Source: MGIIb-O3 sp046710875
GTDB lineage: Archaea > Thermoplasmatota > Poseidoniia > Poseidoniales > Thalassarchaeaceae
Length of the DNA stretch: 64,000 nucleotides
Direction of reading: 5' to 3'
Assembly (NCBI GenBank): GCA_046710875.1
Contig: JBKEHQ010000001.1
Span: 1 to 64,000, forward strand
Shown here: in pieces, positions 53,381-61,828 of the stretch
Layout: the number at the start of each line of letters is the position of its first letter
How positions within the stretch are numbered: the first letter of the stretch is position 1
Made by a program: the position numbers and the translations under genes
Notes under the pieces: model-generated
What the model saw: only the letters and a program-made list of their open reading frames with translations
Database searches by the model: none
What the model was told of the DNA's origin: nothing

Positions 53381-54102
53381 GAATTTCCCCTTCGTACATC
53401 TTTTAAAGAGTAATTTTGTTCTAAAACATCTTTTATGGTTACCCAATCAGGTGTAGTGCCATCAATCCATTCATATCTATGGCCAGGAACTAACCTCCAA
53501 TCCGAGGGTAGACTATTTAGTAAATCATTAGCAAACTTTAGGCTATTAATTTGTGCCTTTGGATCACTACCAGGCAGGTCAACTCTTCCAGAATGTGCAG
53601 TAAAAAGCAAATCTCCTGCATGATAAATACCATGCCCATGAAATGTAAGATGACCAGGGGCGTGTCCAGGTGAATGGGTAATTTTTAAATTTATTTTACC
53701 CACATTCCACTCAATCACACTATCTGGAGGATTATTCCAAGTAGTGGTAAAATCTACTTTATTAAATAACTGATTATTAAATAATGTACTATCTAATAAA
53801 TCAGGTACTTTGGCTTCTTCATGACCTAAAATAAGTATTTCTGGAAAATTATTTATCATCTCAGAATAACCCCAAGTATGATCACGATGAGTGTGAGTGT
53901 AAAGTAAATGAGTAGGTTCCAAATCTATTTTTTTAAGTTCCGAAATCCAAAGATTACTATCAAAAGGATCAATTATTACTGCTATTTTTGCCTCGCGATC
54001 TATGAATGCAGTATTCATATTCATAAAATCTCCCATTTGTGTTATCCATACTTCAACTCCATCATCTCGAATATCAATCGCAAACTCGCCTTTTGTCAGC
54101 AT
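53377..54102 (-). CDS. Metallo-beta-lactamase-fold hydrolase, glyoxalase II-like
   Basis: 241 residues. The zinc-binding motif THTHRDHTWG (about 69-78) is the classical HxHxDH; further ligands are in HSPGHAPGHL (about 137-146), and AGDLLFTAHSGRVDL (about 156-170) supplies the bridging Asp. The layout matches glyoxalase II and similar thioesterase-like or quorum-lactone hydrolases. Substrate unknown. Its last bases overlap the end of the LETM1-like gene on the other strand. Upstream, an AT-rich gap of 190 bases precedes leuS and shows no other gene. Confidence 0.87.
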   Translation of the reverse strand: MLTKGEFAIDIRDDGVEVWITQMGDFMNMNTAFIDREAKIAVIIDPFDSNLWISELKKIDLEPTHLLYTHTHRDHTWGYSEMINNFPEILILGHEEAKVPDLLDSTLFNNQLFNKVDFTTTWNNPPDSVIEWNVGKINLKITHSPGHAPGHLTFHGHGIYHAGDLLFTAHSGRVDLPGSDPKAQINSLKFANDLLNSLPSDWRLVPGHRYEWIDGTTPDWVTIKDVLEQNYSLKDVRRGNS

Positions 54103-54294
54103 ATTTACTCCGAGCAGACTGTCATGGATAGGTCTAACGGTATATTTAGAAGCGTATACTTCAAATCAGATATAATAGGTCGACTAATATGGAACGAATA
54201 CTCTATTCTTCCGTCCTTTCCTACTTAAATTCAACTTGTTTTTTAATTCAAAGAGGTTTTTAATAGTCTTTTGGACATTAATGGAGGTAATTAG

Positions 54295-57150
54295 ATGGAA
54301 TATAATATTCAAGAAACAGAAATTCATTGGCAAAAAGAATGGGCCAAAGCTAAAGTTTTTGAAGCCAAATTAGATTCCGAAAAGCCAAAATTTTACTGTT
54401 TAGAAATGTTTCCATATCCCTCAGGTAATATGCATATGGGCCACGTTAGAAATTACTCTATTGGAGACTCAATGGCTAGATTTCAAAGACTAATGGGAAA
54501 AAATGTACTATATCCAATGGGATATGACTCGTTTGGAATGCCTGCAGAGAATGCTGCAAAAAAAGAACAAGGGCATCCTCACTATGTAACTCATAGAAAT
54601 ATTGCAAGTATTAGAGAAGATCAGGAAAGAATGGGATATTCGTATGACTGGAATCGTTCTTTAACGACCTCAGATGTCGAATATTATCGTTGGAATCAAG
54701 AAATTTTTTTAATGCTAAATGAAAAAGGCTTGGTCGAACGTAGGTTTGCACCAGTTAATTGGTGCAATGATTGTGATACAGTATTAGCCAATGAGCAGGT
54801 AAAGAATAATCGTTGTTGGAGATGTGGTTTAGAAGTCATTCAGAAAGATATGGCACAATGGTTCCTAAGGATGACTGATTATTCTGATCAATTACTTGAT
54901 GACCTTGACAATATTGTATTCCCTGAAAATGTAAAATCAATGCAACGTAATTGGATTGGAAGGTCCAAAGGAGTTAATATTGACTTTTCTATCGTTGGTT
55001 CTAATTCTATAATAGAAGTCTTTACAACAAGGCCAGATACTATTTTTGGTTCAACATTCGTAACTCTATCTCCCGAACATCCGTTATGCGAAGAAATATG
55101 TAAAAATACAGATTGGCACGATGGTTGGGAAAAATTAAGAGATGAATGCTCAAAAATGTCTGAATTTGAGCGTATTAATATGTTAAAAGATAAAAAAGGA
55201 GTTTTCTTGGGGGGATATGCGATTAATCCACTCAATAAGGAAAAAATACCAATTTATGCAGGAAATTTTGTTGTTGCTTCCTATGGTACTGGGGCAGTAA
55301 TGGCTGTTCCGGGGCATGATCAGAGAGATTTTGATTTTGCCAAAAAATATAATCTACCTATTAAAAATGTCCTTGTTGATGAACACGCCAAAAATTTTGA
55401 TACGAATTTAGATTCTGCATTTGAAGGATATGGTCCAATGATCAATTCTTCAATTGAAAAATTTAATGGCCTAAAAGGCGAAGATGCAAAAAGCGCTATC
55501 ATATCCGAATTGGAAAAGATAAATTCAGGCAAAGGAACATTCCAATATAGATTGAAAGATTGGCTTCTATCGAGACAGAGATTTTGGGGCACTCCAATCC
55601 CTATGATACATTGTGAATTATGCGGGGTTGTCCCAGTTGCAAACTCTGATCTTCCTATCGAACTTCCCTTGGATGTAATTTTTAATGAAACTCAAAGCGG
55701 TAACCCCTTGGACAATCATCATGATTTTATCAATGTCAAATGTCCTTCTTGCGGTGAAATGGCTAAGAGGGAAACAGATACAATGGATACATTCTATGAT
55801 TCTTCATGGTATTTTATGAGATACTGTGATGCAAATAATACCGAATCGCCTTTCAGGAAAGAAACTGTAGATTATTGGATGAAAGATGGTATAGATCTGT
55901 ACATTGGAGGCATAGAGCATGCAGTTATGCATTTACTTTATGCAAGATTTTTTACTAAAATTACTCGTGATTCAAATATGATTTCTATTGATGAACCATT
56001 TGGCCGATTAGTTTGCCAAGGAATGTTAAATTCTCCAACTCCGTATTGTTCTGAATGTAATGTCGACTACCACGTAGATCTTTTTGATCAGAAATGCCCT
56101 TCTTGTAATATTTTATTGACCAGAAGATCAGCAAAAATGAGCAAATCACTTGGCAATACTGTTAGCCCGGGTGAAATGGTAAACATATATGGGGCCGATA
56201 CTGTTAGATTATTCATACTATTTGGTGCCAATCCAGAAGCTGGAATGGACTGGTCCGATAGTGTATTAGAAGCAAATCATAGACAAATTAAATCAATTAT
56301 GGAAGCAATAAATACATCATTATCTATGAAAGATTCTCCTAATAAAATGGATCCTTGGATTATAGCTAAATTAGGCAAAAATATAGAAAATTGGCAAAAT
56401 GTAATGTCCAATGTAAGTATACGTGAAGGAGTTATGATAAGTCATTTTACAATGCTATCAGATTGGAATTGGTATAGGCGAAGAGGAGGAAATAATTATC
56501 AAACTGCTTTACAATTTCTGGAAGGTTGGTTGCCAATGCTAGCCCCAATAACACCACATTTGGCTGAAGAGTTTTGGCATAGGATGGGGCATAAAGAATT
56601 ACTAGCAGAATTTCAATTACCTGAAAATAAAATACAAATCAATGAAGATATGGTATTAGAATATGAAAATTATTTGCATAAGGTAATTGATTCTTCAAGA
56701 AATGTCAAAGGACTTGCAAAACGTCATACTGATTCAAAAATAACAACCATGGTAATACAAACAGCACCAAAATGGATGTATGATTTAGCAAGAGAAGCAA
56801 TTGTATTACAATCTAAATATTTCGATTTCAAATCTAAAGGAATAGATCATTTGAAATCACTGCCAATTTTTAAAAATGAACAGATTAGAGGTGAAATATT
56901 TAAAATATGGACTAATTTAACTGTAGGCAGTAAAAAGAAAAGAGGAAAAATTTTCACATGGTCCGAAGATGATAAAAAACTAATTTTAAATATGTTCGAT
57001 GAATCAAAATTTTTATCATCAAATAACTCATTTATTGCAAATGAATTGGAACTAGACGTACTCAGAGTTTATTCTGTAGGGGAGGGCCCAGATGTTGCAG
57101 GAAAAGCCAAAGTTGCATTCCCCTTGGAGCCTGCTATCGCATTTAGTTAA
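54295..57150 (+). CDS. leuS: Leucyl-tRNA synthetase, bacterial type
   Basis: 951 residues; GGAGG lies ten bases before ATG 54295. Class I motifs: HMGH at 47-50 (HIGH) and KMSKS near 614, within SAKMSKSLGNTVSPGEM. Zinc-binding pairs are CNDCDTV with CWRCG, plus CPSCGE and CSECNVDY/CPSC further on. The editing CP1 domain includes TTRPDTIFGSTFV and the GTGAVMAVPGHDQRD motif. The YPSGNMHMGHVRNYSIGD context and the domain order are those of bacterial and organellar LeuRS, not the archaeal/eukaryotic form. No archaeal-type LeuRS occurs in this window. The next gene follows after 29 bases. Confidence 0.95.
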   Translation: MEYNIQETEIHWQKEWAKAKVFEAKLDSEKPKFYCLEMFPYPSGNMHMGHVRNYSIGDSMARFQRLMGKNVLYPMGYDSFGMPAENAAKKEQGHPHYVTHRNIASIREDQERMGYSYDWNRSLTTSDVEYYRWNQEIFLMLNEKGLVERRFAPVNWCNDCDTVLANEQVKNNRCWRCGLEVIQKDMAQWFLRMTDYSDQLLDDLDNIVFPENVKSMQRNWIGRSKGVNIDFSIVGSNSIIEVFTTRPDTIFGSTFVTLSPEHPLCEEICKNTDWHDGWEKLRDECSKMSEFERINMLKDKKGVFLGGYAINPLNKEKIPIYAGNFVVASYGTGAVMAVPGHDQRDFDFAKKYNLPIKNVLVDEHAKNFDTNLDSAFEGYGPMINSSIEKFNGLKGEDAKSAIISELEKINSGKGTFQYRLKDWLLSRQRFWGTPIPMIHCELCGVVPVANSDLPIELPLDVIFNETQSGNPLDNHHDFINVKCPSCGEMAKRETDTMDTFYDSSWYFMRYCDANNTESPFRKETVDYWMKDGIDLYIGGIEHAVMHLLYARFFTKITRDSNMISIDEPFGRLVCQGMLNSPTPYCSECNVDYHVDLFDQKCPSCNILLTRRSAKMSKSLGNTVSPGEMVNIYGADTVRLFILFGANPEAGMDWSDSVLEANHRQIKSIMEAINTSLSMKDSPNKMDPWIIAKLGKNIENWQNVMSNVSIREGVMISHFTMLSDWNWYRRRGGNNYQTALQFLEGWLPMLAPITPHLAEEFWHRMGHKELLAEFQLPENKIQINEDMVLEYENYLHKVIDSSRNVKGLAKRHTDSKITTMVIQTAPKWMYDLAREAIVLQSKYFDFKSKGIDHLKSLPIFKNEQIRGEIFKIWTNLTVGSKKKRGKIFTWSEDDKKLILNMFDESKFLSSNNSFIANELELDVLRVYSVGEGPDVAGKAKVAFPLEPAIAFS

Positions 57151-57179
57151 ACAGCAAAAAGACAAACGCATTTCTCTCG

Positions 57180-58277
57180 GTGGGTTCATGGGGTACTTTA
57201 CAGTGGATGATAACGTTGAGCGAACCTAATGGCGAAAACACAAATCGTAACCGACGTGTGAAACGTTTGCGTCGGGATGATAATCAAAACAAATCTAATG
57301 AAAAACTAAATTCACAAAATTTAGAGTCTGTAGAAAGAGCATTATCACGATTTCAGATATCACCACCCCCTCAAGGAATACCGGATACTATAGAGCCAGA
57401 ACCAACTACTATTGAATTAGAATGGCTTACACATGGAGTTCCAAAAGAAACTCAAAAGATAGTTGGCGATATTGTAAGTATGCCAGGAGAATTTGGTTGG
57501 TTAGATGAAGTAAAGGTGACAAAAATAGCCAAAAAAATTAAAAATTATCCTATTTCTTTAGAACAAGCATTATCTTTACGTTCAGCATTAAATCAAGAAA
57601 AGAGTGTATATTCGCATGGGCGTCTGATGAGTCGTTCAAATGAATTAACAAGACGTTATGATACAGGGCAAGGAATAATATCCCTTTCAAAAAAGTTTGA
57701 TGCGCCACCTGTTAATACTTTCCGTGCAGTACTTACTGGCAGAGGTTGGACAAAAACAAGAATTAAGGAAACATTAAAAAATCCTTCTAAACTTAATAAA
57801 AGAGATAAAAGTGAATTTGAATTGGCGGAAGAACATGATAAAGTAAGTTCAGTAAATCAATCAGAAACACAATCTGCAGCTGAAATATTCGAAGATATTT
57901 TATGTAATTATTTTACTTCCCTGGGTGTTAGATTCAGACGTCAAGAAGAATTACTCGCTGAGCAAAAAAAATCTGAAGGTAGGGCCATCATAACTCCAGA
58001 TTTATTATTTTTAGATGATGTAAGAATAAATGGCTACCCATGTGCATGGATTGACGCAAAACATTTTTTTGGTGCAGATTTAAAGTTTCCAAAAAAGAAA
58101 ACACAAAAACAAGTTGACAGATATGTAAATGAATATGGCTATGGTGCAATAGTTTATCGTCACGGATTTTGTGAAAGTTTGAAATTAGATGGAGCCACTA
58201 AATTAGATGCTAGTCCACTAGATCTTACCTTATTATCAGATTTTCATGAAAAGAGTAGAAATTCTATATCAGAATAG
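57180..58277 (+). CDS. CDIN1/C15orf41-like TPD-motif nuclease
   Basis: 365 residues. The C-terminal ~120 residues show the PD-(D/E)xK-type core of the TPD family: IITPDLLFLDDVRINGYPCA (about 268-287) followed by WIDAKHFFGADLKF (about 288-301) and VDRYVNEYGYGAIVYRHGFC. TPD/C15orf41 is the human gene altered in congenital dyserythropoietic anaemia type I. Archaeal homologues are known and presumed DNA-binding nucleases. The N-terminal half has a basic stretch (RRVKRLRRD) and helical, possibly HTH segments. An internal start at M10 (57207) is also possible. It ends overlapping pantoate kinase on the opposite strand by nine bases. Confidence 0.8.
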   Translation: MGSWGTLQWMITLSEPNGENTNRNRRVKRLRRDDNQNKSNEKLNSQNLESVERALSRFQISPPPQGIPDTIEPEPTTIELEWLTHGVPKETQKIVGDIVSMPGEFGWLDEVKVTKIAKKIKNYPISLEQALSLRSALNQEKSVYSHGRLMSRSNELTRRYDTGQGIISLSKKFDAPPVNTFRAVLTGRGWTKTRIKETLKNPSKLNKRDKSEFELAEEHDKVSSVNQSETQSAAEIFEDILCNYFTSLGVRFRRQEELLAEQKKSEGRAIITPDLLFLDDVRINGYPCAWIDAKHFFGADLKFPKKKTQKQVDRYVNEYGYGAIVYRHGFCESLKLDGATKLDASPLDLTLLSDFHEKSRNSISE

Positions 58278-59246
58278 TTTAGAAACTTCTGTGATGGCAG
58301 TTTTGTATCCCAGCTCAGTTAATTGTTTAGAAATTATATCAATTTTAAAGTCAGGATTTATAATATCCTTAGGGAGTATTACCACACTTCTCCCAAGCAT
58401 ACATAGTAACGAATTACAAAAATTTTGTAAATTATTTTCTTTTATTATTATATTTACATCTTTCAGTATTATGGATCTTTTAGAATCAATTATTAATTCA
58501 CTATCTATTGCAAAATTTTCTGCTGAAATCAATAATTCTTTCCATCTGGAAGAATTCCATTCACCTTCGGCAATATTCTTCATAGCTTTTAATCCAGCAT
58601 TTGTAATTTTATCTTTCCAAATATCGTCATTAATGTATTCCGAAGTATGTTTCCCACTTTCAGGCATCCATGCTAATAAAAGTGGAATATCTTCGGTCCA
58701 ACCTTCGGACATTCCCGGTCCTTTAGTCAATGAATTGCCACTATATGGGGAACCTTCGGATAATCGCCTTTCAACTCCTCCTGATGCCAATGCTGTAGTA
58801 TCTCCCAATCCTGTTGATCTTCTACGTTCAATGATATGTGCTACTAAATATGATCTCCGCTTACTTTCTTCATGAGGAATTCCCAATGCACGTTGAAAAG
58901 AACTTGCAGCCGCAATAGCTCCTGATGCAGACATGCCAAATCCTTGAGAAGTTGGTAATGAAAATCTAATATTTAATTCCCATGAATAATTTTTAATCTC
59001 AGGAATATCTACTGATAAAACATCTATGACGTCTTCATATAGATCATTTGTACCATTTCCGTTTAGAAATTTTATATCTAATCTAAAATCTCCCTCCTCT
59101 CCTCTAGAAATAACTTCAATTCCATCCTTTAAGCACAATCCTGCGCCCAGACTTCCTTGATTTATGGGCTCTATATGATCATCTACAATTGTAAAAAATA
59201 GCGTAATGTGTCCTCCACATTGTCCTCTGCCTAGTCTTACAACCAT
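58269..59246 (-). CDS. Pantoate kinase (GHMP family)
   Basis: 325 residues. The GHMP ATP loop is LPTSQGFGMSASGAIAAASS (about 102-121), and the start (CGGHITLFFTI) with GSLGAGLCL matches archaeal COG1829 pantoate kinases. GLGDTTALASGGVERRLSEG (about 148-167) is a typical second motif. It phosphorylates pantoate to 4-phosphopantoate, the substrate of the synthetase at 7018-7803; together they complete the archaeal CoA entry route. ATG at 59246, 37 bases after the rpoD stop, makes it the last gene of the ribosomal operon. Confidence 0.92.
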   Translation of the reverse strand: MVVRLGRGQCGGHITLFFTIVDDHIEPINQGSLGAGLCLKDGIEVISRGEEGDFRLDIKFLNGNGTNDLYEDVIDVLSVDIPEIKNYSWELNIRFSLPTSQGFGMSASGAIAAASSFQRALGIPHEESKRRSYLVAHIIERRRSTGLGDTTALASGGVERRLSEGSPYSGNSLTKGPGMSEGWTEDIPLLLAWMPESGKHTSEYINDDIWKDKITNAGLKAMKNIAEGEWNSSRWKELLISAENFAIDSELIIDSKRSIILKDVNIIIKENNLQNFCNSLLCMLGRSVVILPKDIINPDFKIDIISKQLTELGYKTAITEVSKLF

Positions 59247-59283
59247 GGCTCTGCTACAACCTTTTAGAAAAGAAGCCTTTCAT

Positions 59284-60171
59284 TTATTTTAAAGCTTCAG
59301 ACATATCTTTTGATATCAAATCAAATCGACCAGCTAGTTCCTTTGTAGCCATAGTAAATGCTACTTTCGGAGACATAGATCCATCAGTTTCAAATGATAA
59401 AATAAACTCACCTGGAACTTCTTCAATTGTAATTGCATTTTTAAAATCCCTCATTTCTTCGGTCCCTTCTCCAACATGATTTAATTCTCTTTCCAACTGA
59501 GATACCTTTTCATAATCTTCTAATTTACCATCTTTGAAATCTTTAGATGTTATACTTAAATTTAAATCCCATAATATTTTTGCTTTTGTTTTATTGTTTA
59601 TGACTCCAATTTTCCTAGAAGTAAATGCAACTCCACATACTGGAGACCATTTTGCATGTTGGCGACCTCTTCCCATTATTGCAGTAGCAAAAAATTCAAC
59701 CATTTGTCCCTTGAATAATTTAGTTAAAGGAATTCCTTTGAATTCCTCAATGATACTTAAGGAATCATCACCCATGGGTTTCATATCTCCTGCAGTTATC
59801 ATTTTACCTTCTCCAGTTCCAAATGCCTTGCAAGCATATATTACGGAGCATTGAGGGCAACCTCGCTGATCATCTACTAAATCTTTACAAGACGGGCACT
59901 CACTTTGGAAGTAAAAATCATCATGTCTTGTTACTATTGGTATCATTGCAAGTCTTTGAGCAATTGTTTCATCTGGTACTGGTCCTGTACTTTCCCAAAC
60001 TTCACCATCTTGTTCTACCAAACCTAATTCAAATCTTACTGTATCTATTGCCATTTTTGGAGTATCAGACATCAGAGAACGTCTAATTCCACTTAACAGA
60101 GACCTATCAGTATCTGTAAACAAAATTTGTATATTATTGGCTTCTTCACTAATAATTTTCACTTTAACCAT
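59284..60171 (-). CDS. rpoD: DNA-directed RNA polymerase subunit D
   Basis: 295 residues; the alpha-like dimerisation domain opens with ADSSDT-type DTDRSLLSGIRRSLMSDT-like sequence and the assembly motif DTVRFELGLVEQ. In the middle the ferredoxin-like insertion shows cysteines in ECPSCKDLVDDQRGCPQCSV and a further C in YACKAFG (about 90-115), typical of subunits that bind an iron-sulfur cluster. The conserved RHAKWSPV motif (here GRGRQHAKWSPVC) follows. With subunit L it forms the platform for polymerase assembly. It is the fourth gene of S13-S4-S11-RpoD; GGTGA lies a few bases before ATG 60171. Confidence 0.94.
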   Translation of the reverse strand: MVKVKIISEEANNIQILFTDTDRSLLSGIRRSLMSDTPKMAIDTVRFELGLVEQDGEVWESTGPVPDETIAQRLAMIPIVTRHDDFYFQSECPSCKDLVDDQRGCPQCSVIYACKAFGTGEGKMITAGDMKPMGDDSLSIIEEFKGIPLTKLFKGQMVEFFATAIMGRGRQHAKWSPVCGVAFTSRKIGVINNKTKAKILWDLNLSITSKDFKDGKLEDYEKVSQLERELNHVGEGTEEMRDFKNAITIEEVPGEFILSFETDGSMSPKVAFTMATKELAGRFDLISKDMSEALK

Positions 60172-60180
60172 ATAATCACC

Positions 60181-60561
60181 TCATACTCTCCTACCGCGTC
60201 TTCCGCCTTTACTCTTTGTTCCATCAGTAGGAATTGGCGTAACATCTTCGATACGTGTTATTTGAACTCCTGCTCTAGTTAATGCTCTAATTGCTGCAGT
60301 TGCACCAGGGGCATTGTTGGACCTATTACCTCCGGCCCCTCTATATTTTACAATTACTTGATTAAAATCTTTTTCAGCCAGCATCTCAGCAATTCTTTCA
60401 GCAGCTCTTGTGGCTGCGAATTGACCGCCAGAATCACTACCTCCTTTGGTTACCATTCCACCTGATACCTTACAGATTGTTTCGCAACCGGTAAGATCAG
60501 TGGCTGTTATCAATACATTATTGAAAGTACTGTGAATATGTAGGATTGCTTTATGTCCCAT
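60181..60561 (-). CDS. rps11: Ribosomal protein S11
   Basis: 126 residues, the typical archaeal length. The signature HIHSTFNNVLITATDLTGCE is near the start, GGSDSGGQFAATRAAERIAE in the middle, and the end RIEDVTPIPTDGTKSKGGRR-type tail is family-diagnostic. S11 binds helix 23 and the decoding platform of 16S rRNA. Its ATG overlaps the stop of rps4 (TAATG), so translation is coupled; ten bases separate its stop from rpoD. Confidence 0.97.
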   Translation of the reverse strand: MGHKAILHIHSTFNNVLITATDLTGCETICKVSGGMVTKGGSDSGGQFAATRAAERIAEMLAEKDFNQVIVKYRGAGGNRSNNAPGATAAIRALTRAGVQITRIEDVTPIPTDGTKSKGGRRGRRV

Positions 60562-61244
60562 TATTTTTCCTCCTTTGGAATTGTTTCTTCAACAGTCGGA
60601 GCTTGTGCCGCATCAGATTTAATTTTTTCAACAAAATCTTCTGTTGCCTGACTTGGATTTTCATCATTCTGTTGTTCTGAATCTTCATCCACTCCAACCA
60701 CTCTCAACCTTTCTAATTCCTGACGGAATGTAGAATTATCATTCATGAAGGGAGAATTTGAATTATATTGTAATGCATCTTCCTCGTCTTTCATTATATG
60801 ATATCCTGGGACCGTCATTTTTTGTGGACCTATTGAAATATGTCCATGCATGATTAATTGCCTAGAAGATCTCATTGTTGGGGCTAATCCACGCCTGTAA
60901 ACAACTGACTGCAATCTTCGAGAAAGCATCTGATCTACATCAATTTGAAGCACATCTCCAACAGATGCACCTTCAGGTAACAATCCTCTTCTGGTTAAAG
61001 AATCAATTAATTGATCCTTTTCTCTTGCGAAATGACCTTCTGAAGTATCTACTCTTCCTATCAACTTCATTGCTTGATTTCTATATCTCCTAAGTGAAGT
61101 TTTCTCTCTCCATATTTCTTTCATACCACCTGTTTTTTTTAGGCCATACTTTTCTTTTAAGGCATGTTCTTCATCAATCCTTGCTTGTTTCCAAGGATGT
61201 GTTGGCGTTTGTGTCTTAGACCTTGCAAATTTTGGATCACCCAT
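60561..61244 (-). CDS. rps4: Ribosomal protein S4
   Basis: 227 residues. The S4 RNA-binding domain is seen in RRLQSVVYRRGLAPTMRSSR, followed by QLIMHGHISIGPQKMTVPGY, typical of S4/S9e. The N-terminus PKFARSKTQTPTHPWKQAR is archaeal. Compared with the usual ~180-residue archaeal S4 it carries an acidic, Gln/Glu-rich tail from about residue 180 on (EDSEQQNDENPSQATEDFVE), probably disordered. It organises the 5' domain of 16S rRNA. A 12-base gap from rps13 and overlap with rps11 show one operon. Confidence 0.95.
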   Translation of the reverse strand: MGDPKFARSKTQTPTHPWKQARIDEEHALKEKYGLKKTGGMKEIWREKTSLRRYRNQAMKLIGRVDTSEGHFAREKDQLIDSLTRRGLLPEGASVGDVLQIDVDQMLSRRLQSVVYRRGLAPTMRSSRQLIMHGHISIGPQKMTVPGYHIMKDEEDALQYNSNSPFMNDNSTFRQELERLRVVGVDEDSEQQNDENPSQATEDFVEKIKSDAAQAPTVEETIPKEEK

Positions 61245-61256
61245 TCTTAATCACCT

Positions 61257-61724
61257 CTATTTCTTCTTTACAACACCGAGTGTTGTTCCTGATCGACCAT
61301 TAGACCTAAGGCGCTGACCTCTCACTTTGTGACCGCTTCTATGACGCATCCCTCTGTAAGTTTTCATACCTGCTAATCTAGATATATCATCATCACGTGT
61401 TAATTTTACTTCGAGGGAAACTAGGTGAGCATCTTCGTTACTTTCTAAATCACGTTGTCGATTCATCAACCACCATGGTGCAATTGTGGCATAATCATCT
61501 ATAGCCGATCTTATCGAATCTTTTTCTTCTGTAGAAAGTAATCCTCCTAACTTTGTACCATCTATTCCTGAAAGTCTACAAATTTGCTGTGAGGTTCTAA
61601 CTCCAACTCCTTTGATTGATGTTAATCCAATCGATATCGGACTTAAACCATCGATGTCACTTTCTGCTATTCTAAATATGTAGGAGAAATCATCCCCTAG
61701 TTCTGCTTCATTCACTTTTGCCAT
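61257..61724 (-). CDS. rps13: Ribosomal protein S13
   Basis: 155 residues from ATG 61724; CGGGGGAAC about seven bases upstream supports it, while a frame from 61799 adds 25 residues unlike the family. Landmarks are SIGLTSIKGVGVRTSQQICR (helix-hairpin-helix-like RNA contact), KTYRGMRHRSGHKVRGQRLR and SNGRSGTTLGVVKKK at the C-terminus. S13 binds the 30S head and contacts P-site tRNA and the 50S subunit. It is the first gene of the S13-S4-S11-RpoD run; the preceding gap of about 100 bases should hold the promoter. Confidence 0.96.
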   Translation of the reverse strand: MAKVNEAELGDDFSYIFRIAESDIDGLSPISIGLTSIKGVGVRTSQQICRLSGIDGTKLGGLLSTEEKDSIRSAIDDYATIAPWWLMNRQRDLESNEDAHLVSLEVKLTRDDDISRLAGMKTYRGMRHRSGHKVRGQRLRSNGRSGTTLGVVKKK

Positions 61725-61828
61725 ACCGGTTCCCCCGTGTTCACTGTTTCCAGTGGCCCAATGGGCATCCTCGCGACTTACCGTCCCTATTTGAAACATA
61801 CGGAGTATAATTTATTATTAAAAAATAT

